The notes: generated by a model not told the origin, from the sequence alone. DNA of 64,000 nucleotides from Oxobacter pfennigii (GCF_001317355.1 NZ_LKET01000039.1:449969-513968); one strand, 5' to 3'. Counted from the stretch's first letter, positions 49,331 to 59,344 are shown. Made by a program: numbers and translations.

Positions 49331-50275
49331 TTGAATAAAGAATCAAAAATATATGTTGCAGGCCACAGAGGCTTGGTAGGTTCTGCGATAGTAAGAAACC
49401 TGAATGAAAAAGGCTACAATAATATAATTGCAAGAACACATAAGGAACTGGATTTGATTAATCAGGAACAGGTTAGAAAGTTTTTTGAAGAAGAAAGCCC
49501 TGAATATGTATTTTTGGCAGCAGCAAAAGTAGGAGGAATAAATGCCAATAATACATATCCGGCAGATTTTATATATGATAATTTGCAGATTCAAAACAAT
49601 GTAATAAAAGCCGCCCACGATTATAAAATAACTAAGCTATTATTTCTAGGCAGTACATGTATTTATCCTAAACTGGCCCCACAACCAATAAAAGAGGAAT
49701 ATCTTTTATCCGGATATCTGGAGCCCACAAACGAGGCATATGCAATAGCGAAGATAGCCGGGCTAAAGATGTGTCAGTACTTCAAAAGGCAGTATGGGGA
49801 TAACTTTATAAGCTGTATGCCTACTAATTTATATGGACCCAATGACAATTTTGATTTGAATAATTCTCATGTCCTTCCGGCTCTCATCAGGAAATTTCAT
49901 GAAGCAAAAGTAAACAATCTTTCACAGGTTGAGATATGGGGCACAGGCAAACCATTAAGAGAATTTTTATATGTGGATGATATGGCAGATGCTTGCGTAT
50001 TTCTGATGGAAAATTATGATGGTGAAGAACATGTAAATGTAGGAACTGGTCAGGAAGTTTCCATTAGGGAACTCGCACAGTTGATAAAAGAAGTTGTTGG
50101 ATTTGATGGTGATATGATGTTTAATACGAATATGCCTGATGGAACGCTCAGGAAGTTAACGGATGTGAGTAATCTACATAGGCTTGGTTGGAGGCATAAG
50201 ATGGATTTGAGATACGGTATTAGATTGGCATATGAGTGGTTTAGGGAGGAGCGGAGCATATTGAAAATTGAATAA
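49331..50275 (+). CDS. fcl: GDP-L-fucose synthase (copy 2)
   Basis: Second fcl, about 314 residues: [44 protein letters not shown] and [15 protein letters not shown] with the catalytic pair, then [14 protein letters not shown] prefer TTG 49,331: TGGAAGTG is 7-8 nt upstream, and the protein then begins [14 protein letters not shown], matching copy 1 ([14 protein letters not shown]). The in-frame ATG at 49,316 lies within the ribosome-site region. Confidence 0.94.
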   Translation: MNKESKIYVAGHRGLVGSAIVRNLNEKGYNNIIARTHKELDLINQEQVRKFFEEESPEYVFLAAAKVGGINANNTYPADFIYDNLQIQNNVIKAAHDYKITKLLFLGSTCIYPKLAPQPIKEEYLLSGYLEPTNEAYAIAKIAGLKMCQYFKRQYGDNFISCMPTNLYGPNDNFDLNNSHVLPALIRKFHEAKVNNLSQVEIWGTGKPLREFLYVDDMADACVFLMENYDGEEHVNVGTGQEVSIRELAQLIKEVVGFDGDMMFNTNMPDGTLRKLTDVSNLHRLGWRHKMDLRYGIRLAYEWFREERSILKIE

Positions 50276-50429
50276 AACTAAATATTTATAATTATATTTA
50301 TGCATTACTAGATACTCTGATCAGTTTGTATCGAACCGTTATGTATTTCCGATAATTGGTTACTTGATTAAGCGATATCAAAAGTATGCAATATTGGAGG
50401 CAATAAAATAGAATATGAGGAAAGTTGAT

Positions 50430-51536
50430 ATGAACAAAAGAATCAATTGGATAGATGCCTTAAGAGGATTTACAATTATACTTGTAGTTTTAGGGCATAT
50501 TGAACGTGGTCTAAAAGGAGAAGGATTATTTTTGAATTATAGTCTCCAGTTATTTGATAATATTATATATAGTTTTCATATGCCATTGATGTTTATGATT
50601 AGCGGCTTTCTTTATGGAAGATCAAATATTATAGATATATATCAACCTACTAAGAACCAAAGTAATTTTTTATATATAAAGAAAATGTTACCTATATGGT
50701 TCAATTATATTAGTAAAAAGATTATATCATTCTATATACCGGCGATTATATTTACATATTGCTTATTAGTTATGCAAATAATTGTATATGGTTATGAAAT
50801 TAACTATTATAAATTCATCCAGGTTTTTTATCAGCCATATAGTATTTATTGGTTTCTATATGCTCTAATGATTATTACAATTTTCTACAGCTTAATAGAT
50901 ATTTTAATTACAAACGAAAATATTGTATTTGGAATATCTATATTCATATATTTTTTATCTAGAAGTTTTATAGTAAATCATCAAGCTATAGGTTGGATTT
51001 TGGAATATATAGGATTAGGTATATTCTTTTATTCAGGGAAAATAGTCACACGGTTTGTTTATATTATCGAATTAAATAATAGATATAAAATAACTGAAAA
51101 ATTAAAAACTACTGCTATTATTACTTTGCTTGTATTGGTTATTTCGTTTATATGTTGTAATTATTTACATAGTAATTGGTCATTTATTTTCATATTAGGA
51201 GAAGTTTTAGTTGCTTCACTGATTAATATAGCTTTATTTTTTCTATTTAAGTTATTTTCAGATATAGATGATAAATTTTATAAGACATGGTTTATTCAGG
51301 TTCTTATTTGTATAGGTAAAAATAGCATGGTAATTTATGTAATTCATACAATTTTAACCGCGGGAGTCAGAGTTATATTGTGTAAATTTGGTATTTATGT
51401 ATTTTGGATACATGTGATTCTTGCAACTATTTTAGGTTTAGGGGCACCTATATTATTATTTAGGTTTTGTAATCAAATAAGGTATTTAAGATGGGTACGG
51501 TATTTTTTCTATCCAGCTGATTTGTTGAGGGGATAA
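50430..51536 (+). CDS. Acyltransferase 3 family membrane protein
   Basis: About 368 residues with roughly ten membrane helices. NWIDALRGFTIILVVLGHIERG contains the R...H motif of the AT3 family, SFHMPLMFMISGFLYG the second conserved block. Such enzymes add acetyl or other acyl groups to surface glycans on the outer membrane face. ATG 50,430 has GAGGAAAG 6 nt upstream; ATG 50,415 with a more distant GGAGG is possible. From here on the DNA is noticeably more AT-rich than the manC-gmd-fcl block before it. Confidence 0.88.
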   Translation: MNKRINWIDALRGFTIILVVLGHIERGLKGEGLFLNYSLQLFDNIIYSFHMPLMFMISGFLYGRSNIIDIYQPTKNQSNFLYIKKMLPIWFNYISKKIISFYIPAIIFTYCLLVMQIIVYGYEINYYKFIQVFYQPYSIYWFLYALMIITIFYSLIDILITNENIVFGISIFIYFLSRSFIVNHQAIGWILEYIGLGIFFYSGKIVTRFVYIIELNNRYKITEKLKTTAIITLLVLVISFICCNYLHSNWSFIFILGEVLVASLINIALFFLFKLFSDIDDKFYKTWFIQVLICIGKNSMVIYVIHTILTAGVRVILCKFGIYVFWIHVILATILGLGAPILLFRFCNQIRYLRWVRYFFYPADLLRG

Positions 51537-51601
51537 CTACGAGTTTAAATTATAAATTAAACAATTGCATGTTATCATAAATGGTAGGTGGTTATTGAAG
51601 T

Positions 51602-52708
51602 ATGAAAAGAATAATGCATATAGTTCAATCCTCAGGTGGGGTAGAAAGATATATTTTGATGCTTATTAAAAATATGGATTTATCAAAATATGAAAATATA
51701 TTAGTTTGCTCATATGACTATAATAAAAAAAACTACAATGGACTTGTAATGGCATTTGAACATGTTGATATGCACAGAGAAATAAACTTTTTAAAGGATT
51801 ATTATGCATGTATAAAAATAAGAAAACTCATAAAAAAGTATTCGCCGGATGTGGTGTATATGCATAGTAGTAAAGCAGGTGCAATAGGCAGACTAGCCAA
51901 TATAGGTCTTGATAACATGTCTTTATACAATCCACACGGATGGTCTTTTAATATGGATTGTGGTAATTTTAAAAGATATATTTATAGATGGATAGAAAAG
52001 ATACTGTCAAATTTTTGTACAAAGATTATTGCTATTTCTGAATTTGAAATGAAATCAGCTTTAGCAAATAATATATGTAATTTTAATAAAATAAAGGTTA
52101 TTTTCAATGGTGTTGATATAGAAGAATATTATCAAAAGAATCAACTATATCATATAACAAAAAAGGATCTCGGAATCCCTGAAGAGGCATATATATTTGG
52201 AACTGTAGGAAGGCTAACCAAGCAAAAGTCACCAGATGTATTTATAAATTTCGCAGCATTGATAAAGAAAGAAATACCAAATGCATACTTTATTTTAGTT
52301 GGAAATGGTGATCAACAAGCGGAAATTGAAGAGATGATAAAAACGAAAAAAATAGCTGATTCTGTATTAATTACTGGGTGGGTAGATGAACCTATGCAGT
52401 ACATACAATTATTTGACCAAGCCTTTCTATTATCACGTTGGGAAGGCTTTGGACTTGTACTAGCTGAATATATGTTAGGAAGAAAACCACTTGTAGCGAC
52501 AAATGTTAATGCAATACCTGATTTAATAGAAGATGGTAAAAATGGTGTATTAGTTTCACCAGATGATCCTTATGCAGTATACATAGCAGCAATGAAAATA
52601 TACAAAGATGAAATGTATCGTAAACAACTTGTTAAAAATGGGTTAGAGTGTGTAAAAAGTCGATTTGATATCAGACGTGTTGTTAAGGAAACTGTAGAAT
52701 TATTATGA
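51602..52708 (+). CDS. Family 4 glycosyltransferase
   Basis: GT-B transferase of 368 residues. MHIVQSSGGVERYILMLIKNM is the N-lobe entry, VYMHSSKAGAIGRLA is typical of the EpsD/CapM-like GT4 subgroup, IFGTVGRLTKQKSPDVFI the donor-lobe start, and SRWEGFGLVLAEYMLGRKPLVAT the EX7E block. It acts in the cytoplasm on the second glycan. Donor unknown. Confidence 0.87.
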   Translation: MKRIMHIVQSSGGVERYILMLIKNMDLSKYENILVCSYDYNKKNYNGLVMAFEHVDMHREINFLKDYYACIKIRKLIKKYSPDVVYMHSSKAGAIGRLANIGLDNMSLYNPHGWSFNMDCGNFKRYIYRWIEKILSNFCTKIIAISEFEMKSALANNICNFNKIKVIFNGVDIEEYYQKNQLYHITKKDLGIPEEAYIFGTVGRLTKQKSPDVFINFAALIKKEIPNAYFILVGNGDQQAEIEEMIKTKKIADSVLITGWVDEPMQYIQLFDQAFLLSRWEGFGLVLAEYMLGRKPLVATNVNAIPDLIEDGKNGVLVSPDDPYAVYIAAMKIYKDEMYRKQLVKNGLECVKSRFDIRRVVKETVELL

Positions 52709-52716
52709 GGTAATAT

Positions 52717-53202
52717 ATGGATGTTTTGTTGAAAATAATAAATAAAATTATATTTCTTATTAAAGTGACTATATTAAAAATACTTTATAGAAATAGTTTA
52801 AAGGTTGGTAAGAAGTTTTCTGCTAGGAAAGGGCTTAATATAAGAATAGGTAAGAATGCCATATTGAAAATTGGTGATAATGTATTTTTTAATAATGACT
52901 GTTCATTAAATTGTTTATTAGATGTTAGTATTGGAGACGATTGTATTTTTGGCGAAAATGTTAAGATATATGATCATAATCATAGCTTTATAGATAGTGA
53001 GCAATTAATACGAACACAAGGATACCGAACAGCTCCTATAGAAATTGGCAATAATTGTTGGTTCGGAAGTGACTCAATAATTTTACCAGGTGTAAAAATC
53101 GGAAGTAATTGTGTCATAGGTGCTGGTTGCATTATTCATAAAGATATACCTAATGATTCTATTATAAAAAATATACAAGTTTTAGAGATATCTAATAGAT
53201 AA
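52717..53202 (+). CDS. Left-handed beta-helix (hexapeptide) acyltransferase
   Basis: A 161-residue trimeric-type acetyltransferase. IGKNAILKIGDNVFFNNDCSL and IGDDCIFGENVKIYDHNH are hexapeptide rungs with the likely catalytic His; the end (IGNNCWFGSDSIILPGV, IGSNCVIGAGCII) is standard for the WcaF/CysE fold. The usual GNPAK ending is absent and the C-terminus is short. GAGGT lies before the ATG, 8 nt after the previous stop. Confidence 0.86.
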   Translation: MDVLLKIINKIIFLIKVTILKILYRNSLKVGKKFSARKGLNIRIGKNAILKIGDNVFFNNDCSLNCLLDVSIGDDCIFGENVKIYDHNHSFIDSEQLIRTQGYRTAPIEIGNNCWFGSDSIILPGVKIGSNCVIGAGCIIHKDIPNDSIIKNIQVLEISNR

Positions 53203-53243
53203 GTATTAAAGAACGATTATGCATTTATATTAATGAGGTAAAT

Positions 53244-54008
53244 ATGAAAGAAATTATTTTAACTATAGTGACCGTTACATATAATTGCGAGAAGTTTTTA
53301 CAACGGACGCTTGATTCTGTATATAATCAAGACTATGATTCGTACGAATATTTGATAATAGATGGGAGATCAACAGATAAAACTGTATCTATCATTGAAG
53401 AGAATATTACAAAATTTAATGGAAGATTGCGTTATATTTCTGAGCCTGATAGGGGAGTTTATGACGCTATGAATAAAGGGATAAGGGCAGCGAAAGGAAA
53501 ATATGTAGGTATAATTAATGGTGATGATTATTATAATAATTTTATTTTCAAAAAAGTAATTTCAATGTTTGAAGAAAAAAATGCTGATATTATATATTCA
53601 GATCTTATTTATACAGATAATAATTATGTAGATTCTAATAAACCTTTGATGGCTAATCATCATAAGTTAATTCATAGAATGAGTGTGAATCATCCTACAT
53701 GTTTTGTCAAAAGGGAAATATATGATAAGTATGGACTATTCGACTTGAATTTTCGTATAACTGCAGATTATGAAATTATGGTACGGTTTTTTATGAAGGG
53801 ATGTAAATTTCATAAATCGTCACAAGTACTGGCTGTAATGGAATATGGAGGTCTGAGTAGTAATAACTGGATTACTATTAATGAGAAATATAGAATTCAT
53901 AAAAAATACTATGGAAAGGTACATGCTTTAAAATATAAAGTACTAAATATTTTAATTTTCATTTATAGAAAAACAAAATGGAGATATAAAGTGAGAAATG
54001 GTAATTGA
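53244..54008 (+). CDS. Family 2 glycosyltransferase
   Basis: GT-A transferase of 254 residues: LTIVTVTYNCEKFLQRTLDSV, LIIDGRSTDKTV, NGDDYYNN (DXD-like) and ITADYEIMVRFFMKGCKFH. The pattern VSEPDxGVYDAMNKGI is typical of WcaA/WbdM-like enzymes of about this length. Its 3' end overlaps the next gene by 11 nt. Confidence 0.88.
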   Translation: MKEIILTIVTVTYNCEKFLQRTLDSVYNQDYDSYEYLIIDGRSTDKTVSIIEENITKFNGRLRYISEPDRGVYDAMNKGIRAAKGKYVGIINGDDYYNNFIFKKVISMFEEKNADIIYSDLIYTDNNYVDSNKPLMANHHKLIHRMSVNHPTCFVKREIYDKYGLFDLNFRITADYEIMVRFFMKGCKFHKSSQVLAVMEYGGLSSNNWITINEKYRIHKKYYGKVHALKYKVLNILIFIYRKTKWRYKVRNGN

Positions 54009-54624
54009 GTTATTAGGAATACCAGGATGTGGTAAGAGTACATATGTTAGAAACTTCATAAAAGAGAATAAAGATGCTTTGAACCCATTAGAATTATATC
54101 TTTATGATGATTTACGTTTTAAACAGAATATGAATAAGATTAAATTATTATTTTTATTTTTTTTATCACACCCAATAAAGTCCATTGAATTAACAATAGC
54201 TTTTAATAGAGTGAAATTTAAGTCAAAATTTACTAAACTTAAAATGTTTACGTATTTATTTTCAATTGTTAGTATATATAGTTTGTGTATTACAAAATAC
54301 TCACAAAATTTAATAATATTAGATGAAGGAATTAATCAAGTGATTTGGGGAATTTCATATAATTCATTTGATTCAGAGCAAAGTATATATAAATTACAAA
54401 AACTGTTATTTCCTTATTTTGCTGATGAAATTATTTTTTTTCGGGTGCCAAAGTATGTAATTAAAGAACGTCTGTTGGCTAGAACTAATAGTGGTGGCTC
54501 CGAACTTCAAAAAGATATTTTAAAGAACGAGGAACTTATAGATAAGTCTATTTCATTGGTTGAAATAATTGCCAAGAGAGTTAATGAGTTAAGCACAATT
54601 AAACTTGTAGTAATAGATTTTTAA
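53998..54624 (+). CDS. P-loop nucleotide kinase-like protein of unknown function
   Basis: A 208-residue protein with Walker A GIPGCGKST at residues 7-15 and a Walker-B-like LIILDEGINQVIW near 103-115, resembling small nucleoside/AAA kinases that occur in capsule and O-antigen loci. There is a Lys/Phe-rich middle region and a late RLLARTNSGGS segment that could be a lid. It overlaps the upstream GT2 gene, suggesting translational coupling. A sugar-kinase, chain-terminating kinase or regulator role is all guesswork. Confidence 0.7.
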   Translation: MVIELLGIPGCGKSTYVRNFIKENKDALNPLELYLYDDLRFKQNMNKIKLLFLFFLSHPIKSIELTIAFNRVKFKSKFTKLKMFTYLFSIVSIYSLCITKYSQNLIILDEGINQVIWGISYNSFDSEQSIYKLQKLLFPYFADEIIFFRVPKYVIKERLLARTNSGGSELQKDILKNEELIDKSISLVEIIAKRVNELSTIKLVVIDF

Positions 54625-54661
54625 TACAGTAATTTTTTCTGTTTGATAGAAAGGAATTTAT

Positions 54662-55759
54662 ATGAAAGAAAAAATAAAAATTTTATATATGATTCATAGC
54701 CTTAAAAAGGGTGGACCTGTTAATATGTTATATAATCTTGTGAAATTTTTAGATAAGAGAAAATTTGATATAACACTTTTAGCATTAGAAGTATGTTCAG
54801 AAAAAAATAAAAAAGATTTTTCTGATGTTGAATGTAAGATTATCGAATTAAAAAAATCTAATATTCTAAGTATATTAAAACAAGTGAAAGAATTGTTAGA
54901 AAAAATACTACCAGATATTGTACATTCACATGGGGGTATTGCTGATATAATAAATTCTAAAGTAGATGGATTACATAAAACATTTAGTACAGTTCATTGT
55001 GTACCGCATGAGGATTTTGTTATGAAGGATGGAGAATTTATAGGAAGTGTCAAAGCATTAATATACAATTATTTTATGAAAAAACTTGATTATCCAATTG
55101 CGTGTTCTGAAACTGTTGCAAAAAAGATTGAATATAAAACAAATTATAAAATTGATTATATTCGTAATGGTATTGATTTTAAAAATAATAATATCCAGAC
55201 CAAAATTTTTTTCAGAGAATATCATGGAATTGATAAAGATAAAACTATATTTGTTTTTTGCGGGTATCTTTCTAAACGTAAAAATGTTAGCTTAATATTA
55301 GAAGCATTTAAAGTAATTCAAAGAACAGATATAGTATTTCTAATATTAGGAGACGGACCGGAATATGAACAATTAAAAAGGGATGCCCAAATAGACAATC
55401 GTGTAATTATGATTGGAAGGGTAAGCAATGCTTTTGAATATTTACCATATTGTGATTATTTTATTTCTGCATCACTCTCAGAAGGTCTACCTCTGGCAGT
55501 ACTAGAGGGTATGTCTTGTGGATTGCCAGCAATATTATCTGATATTGATTCACATCGCGAAGTGGCAAATCTATCAGAAGATTCGGTTATTCTATTTAAA
55601 AATAATGATTGTGATAGTTTAGTTAAATGCATATCTGAAATTAATAAAAATGATTATGATAAAAAATCTAATGCAGCATCAACTCTAATAAGTCAAGTGT
55701 TAAATTCAAGAATTATGGCAGGAGAATATGAAAAGAGGTATATAAATATTAAAATTTAA
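54662..55759 (+). CDS. Family 4 glycosyltransferase
   Basis: GT-B transferase of 365 residues: LYMIHSLKKGGPVNMLYNLV, DIVHSHGGIADIINS, IFVFCGYLSKRKNVSLILEAF, and SASLSEGLPLAVLEGMSCGLPAILSDI with the conserved Glu pair. It ends 100 nt before the IS3 remnant and is the last gene before the break in the second locus. Confidence 0.87.
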   Translation: MKEKIKILYMIHSLKKGGPVNMLYNLVKFLDKRKFDITLLALEVCSEKNKKDFSDVECKIIELKKSNILSILKQVKELLEKILPDIVHSHGGIADIINSKVDGLHKTFSTVHCVPHEDFVMKDGEFIGSVKALIYNYFMKKLDYPIACSETVAKKIEYKTNYKIDYIRNGIDFKNNNIQTKIFFREYHGIDKDKTIFVFCGYLSKRKNVSLILEAFKVIQRTDIVFLILGDGPEYEQLKRDAQIDNRVIMIGRVSNAFEYLPYCDYFISASLSEGLPLAVLEGMSCGLPAILSDIDSHREVANLSEDSVILFKNNDCDSLVKCISEINKNDYDKKSNAASTLISQVLNSRIMAGEYEKRYINIKI

Positions 55760-55858
55760 ATAAATAAAATGAATAATTGATGATGTATTAGATTTAAAAA
55801 CTATCAAAATAAAATTACTATAGGATTAGATTAACTTTTGATCTTCTTCCCGAAAATA

Positions 55859-56712
55859 TGGTCCACTCTTAATGCGAAAAATGATAAAATTAATAAAAAA
55901 GAGTGGGGAAAATATGAAAAGGGCAAAATATGCAGAAGAACAAATAGATTTCACATAAAGCAAGCAGAGCTAGGCACTTCTGTAGATGAAGTATGCAGGA
56001 AAATAGGGATTTCTGAGCAAACATTCTATAGGTGGAAAACAAATAGGACGATATGGTTTCAACCGATGTAAAGCGGCTTAAATAGCTCAAAGAAGAAAAT
56101 AGGAAGTTGAAACAAATTGTAGCTAACCTCAGCTTGTATAAAGCGATGTTTCAGGATGTGCTATCAAAAAGTTCTAAAGCCTGTCGGAAAAAAGGGAATG
56201 CTAAAATATCTTGGAGAAAGCTTATGAGGTAAGTGAACGAAGATCATGCAAGGTATTGAATATAAATAGAACAGCATACAGATATAAACCAAAGAAGGAC
56301 GAGCAGGCAATAAAATATACCTTTAATAATAAATTAAAGCTGGTTTTGTATCAGATCAGCTTTATGATGAAAAAAGATCAAGGTTTTGAAAATAAGAGAT
56401 ACGTATAGTCGTGAATGCCTGGCTATTTATATAGATAAATCAATAAAAGGTGAAGCAGTAGCCAATACCTAAGTGATTAGAGCTAAATGAAGGGTTGCCC
56501 AAGAAAATAAAGGTAGATTATAGTCCGAAACTCATATCGAAGTCTCTTGATGCATGAGTTTACTTGAATAATGTGCGATTGAATACTCAAGACCAGAAGA
56601 GCCAACTGATAATACGCATATTAGATCTTTCAACGAAAGCCTCAGCGATGAATTGCCTGAATATATATAAGAATACAAATGGGAGTATCAACATAATTCT
56701 TATCAAGGTGTG
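55859..56712 (+). pseudogene. Decayed IS3-family insertion sequence (orfA and orfB remnants)
   Basis: Recognisable pieces in shifting frames: KRAKYAEEQI (from ATG 55,914), KQAELGTSVDEVCRKIGIS and TFYRWK (orfA HTH), then KRLK-stop-LKEENRKLKQIVANLSLYKAM (leucine-zipper region), EVSERRSCKVLNINRTAYRYK (orfB start, about 56,223), and later LPKKIKVDYSPKLISKSLDA and SFNESL where a live enzyme would read DNGPEF and IESFN. KWEYQHNSYQGV marks the orfB C-terminus. Frameshifts, in-frame stops and lost catalytic residues show it is dead. A hairpin (CCACTCTT 55,863-55,870 / AAGAGTGG 55,899-55,906) lies at its left end. Confidence 0.8.
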
Positions 56713-56719
56713 ATTAAAT

Positions 56720-57904
56720 ATGAAAACATTTCTAATATATATGTATGTAATATATGTTTTATTCTGTAACGGTACAGTTTTTCTAGGTGTTTTATATGGA
56801 AATATGATTTCTGTCATTATTTTTCCTGTATTTATATTGGCTGCAATACATAGAAAAAGAATTATTAAGCAAAATTTTGCGCGTTTTAGTATATTAGCAA
56901 TTCTATTTATATTATCTCAAATTATAAATGCATATAATGAAATCAATTGGGTACATGTAATTCTATTATTAGAAAAGATGGCTGTGGTTGCAATAGCACA
57001 AGGTTTTTTAAGCCATAAACAATTTATTAAAGTATTTGTAAATTGTTTATGTATGATTTCTTTGATTAGTATAATTACTTATTTCTTATATATATATCAA
57101 CCTAATATTTTGCAGCCGTTTATAATGTATAAATTAGTCAATAATACAATCTATGTTATGACGTATTGGCATACAATCGGGTGGGGTATTGCATTTAATA
57201 GAAATGCTGGTCCATTTTGGGAGCCAGGTATGTTTGCTTGTTATTTGATTATTGGGTTATTTTTTTTATTGTTTATCGATGAGATATTTTCTAGTAAGTA
57301 TAAAAAAGTAGTTTCTGTAATATTTATTATGACGATATTAACAACAAAGTCGGCTATGGGATATTTGACATTAACTTTTATGATGATTGCATACATATTT
57401 AAATACCATGATGTTTCTAAAAGATTCTTTTTTATGAAATATGTTTTTACATTATTTATTCTTTTTATTTGTATTATGTTAACAAATACACCAATCATTC
57501 AAGATAAGTTTTTTTCAGATAATTCATCAATTCAAGCACGTACTTTAGATTTGTATGGTGGCATCTCAATTATTTTAAAGAATCCTTTTTTTGGCGTGGG
57601 ATATAAATCGGCTTTATCAGAGCAATTAGAAATAGAATTAGGTACAGGTGGCAGTTCAAATGGTTTGATTCAAGGTATTTATAGAGGAGGAGGATTATTT
57701 TTTACCGTACTTTTATTTTTTTATTATTGTGGTTGTAAACAATTGCTAAGTAAGAAATTTGAGGCTGTAATATTATATATCATACTATTGATGTTAATGG
57801 CTTCTCAACCCATACAATTCTTTTCTATAATACTTCTATTTGCCTATAAATTTTCTGATGAAATTATATCTCAAAATATTGAATGTAAACCCCAGTTTAA
57901 TTGA
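56720..57904 (+). CDS. wzy: Wzy-type polysaccharide polymerase (O-antigen ligase/polymerase fold)
   Basis: A 394-residue membrane protein with about 11 helices and a large extracellular loop. AFNRNAGPFWEPGMFACYLIIG is the Wzy_C-like motif with a conserved Arg and Glu; FFGVGYKSAL near 57,590 is the usual block before the last helices. Polymerases diverge strongly and are called mainly by topology and by position beside wzx. It starts 8 nt after the IS3 remnant, and its ribosome site (AAGGTGTGATT) coincides with the end of that remnant. Confidence 0.8.
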   Translation: MKTFLIYMYVIYVLFCNGTVFLGVLYGNMISVIIFPVFILAAIHRKRIIKQNFARFSILAILFILSQIINAYNEINWVHVILLLEKMAVVAIAQGFLSHKQFIKVFVNCLCMISLISIITYFLYIYQPNILQPFIMYKLVNNTIYVMTYWHTIGWGIAFNRNAGPFWEPGMFACYLIIGLFFLLFIDEIFSSKYKKVVSVIFIMTILTTKSAMGYLTLTFMMIAYIFKYHDVSKRFFFMKYVFTLFILFICIMLTNTPIIQDKFFSDNSSIQARTLDLYGGISIILKNPFFGVGYKSALSEQLEIELGTGGSSNGLIQGIYRGGGLFFTVLLFFYYCGCKQLLSKKFEAVILYIILLMLMASQPIQFFSIILLFAYKFSDEIISQNIECKPQFN

Positions 57905-57916
57905 AAGTGTGATTAA

Positions 57917-59344
57917 ATGAAAAATATTAATATAAAGTCTGTTTTAAATGATATAACGGTCAAGGCTAGTTTAGGCTATTCTATCGGTAACATATTAATA
58001 AAAGGTATAAGTTTTTTAACGTTACCAGTATTTACGAGAATTCTTTCAACATCCGATTTTGGTATTTATAATTCTTATATTGCTTATGAAACAATTCTAT
58101 ACATGATAATAGGTATAACTTTGCATGACAGTATACGGAGTGCTAAATATGAATTTAAAAATTCATTTAATGAATACATATCATCTATAACTTTAATTGT
58201 TATATTGAATTTATGTGTGTCACTTTTAATCGTACATATATATAGTGAGCAATTAAGTAAGTTTACTGGTTTTGAAAAAATTATTCTAAATATTTTATTA
58301 ATACATAGTGCATGTACTGCAATTTTATTAATTTATAATTATGTTATTACTTTAAGCTACTCCTATAAACAATACTTAATAATGGCCTTCTTGAATACTG
58401 GGCTTAATATCGGATTATCGTTATTATTGATTAGTCAGGAATGTATTGAGAAAAAGTATTTAGGACGGATATTTGGTGCTTCAATATCAATGATTGTTAT
58501 ATCATTATGGATACTTCTTTATTTTTATAAGAGAGCTAAGCCGGTATTTAATTATGACTATTGGAAATTTGCCATTAAATATAGTATTCCTATAGTACCA
58601 CATGGATTATCACAAGTTATATTATCACAATTTGACAGAGTGATGATTCAACGAATAGTAGGTGCATCAGAAGCAGGTTTATATAGTTTCTCATATACAT
58701 TATCAACAATTTATAAAATTATTATTAATTCACTTGAATCGACATGGTCACCTTGGTTTTATGAGCAAATGGGGAAAAAAAATTATGATAATATAAGAAA
58801 AAGATCTAACGTATATTTTATAATTTTCTTATTTATAATTATGATTCTTGTATTTATTACTCCAGAAATAACAATAATTATGTCAGGAAGAGATTTCTGG
58901 AATTCAAAGTATACGACAATTCCCGTATTATTAGGTTCTTTTTTTGCTGCGATTTATGTAATACCTGTACAAGTTGAGTATTACTATAAAAAAACTAGTT
59001 TAATTGCTATGGGTACAATTGGAGCGGCAATTATAAATATTATTTTAAATGTTATATGTATAAATAAATATGGCTATATTGCTGCAGCTTATACAACATT
59101 ATTATCATATTTTATAAATTTTATTTTTCATTTGATAATGACTTATAAGATTATTGGTTTCATGTTATTCGATTTAAGAATGATTGCATTAATAGTAATT
59201 TGTTTATTTTTTATTGGGATAATAAGCTTATTTGCAATGGAAAAATTCATAGTAAGGTTCCTATTTTTAATTATTTGGAGTGTTATATTAAGTATGATGC
59301 TTTATAAAATTATTAATAAGGATTATTTAAAGGGAGATGAATAA
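57917..59344 (+). CDS. wzx: Wzx-type lipid-linked repeat-unit flippase
   Basis: A 475-residue, 12-14 helix member of the polysaccharide transport/MOP family. GYSIGNILIKGISFLTLPVFTRILSTSDFGIY is the classic N-terminus, and SIPIVPHGLSQVILSQFDRVMI the mid-protein motif. It moves undecaprenyl-linked repeat units to the outside for Wzy. It lies 12 nt after wzy, and its last 8 nt overlap an upstream in-frame ATG of the next gene. Confidence 0.92.
   Translation: MKNINIKSVLNDITVKASLGYSIGNILIKGISFLTLPVFTRILSTSDFGIYNSYIAYETILYMIIGITLHDSIRSAKYEFKNSFNEYISSITLIVILNLCVSLLIVHIYSEQLSKFTGFEKIILNILLIHSACTAILLIYNYVITLSYSYKQYLIMAFLNTGLNIGLSLLLISQECIEKKYLGRIFGASISMIVISLWILLYFYKRAKPVFNYDYWKFAIKYSIPIVPHGLSQVILSQFDRVMIQRIVGASEAGLYSFSYTLSTIYKIIINSLESTWSPWFYEQMGKKNYDNIRKRSNVYFIIFLFIIMILVFITPEITIIMSGRDFWNSKYTTIPVLLGSFFAAIYVIPVQVEYYYKKTSLIAMGTIGAAIINIILNVICINKYGYIAAAYTTLLSYFINFIFHLIMTYKIIGFMLFDLRMIALIVICLFFIGIISLFAMEKFIVRFLFLIIWSVILSMMLYKIINKDYLKGDE

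Noticed and set aside
56211..56408. A 65-residue gene within the IS3 remnant
   Set aside because: It is an in-frame piece of the decayed orfB (EVSERRSCKVLNINRTAYRYK), not an independent gene.
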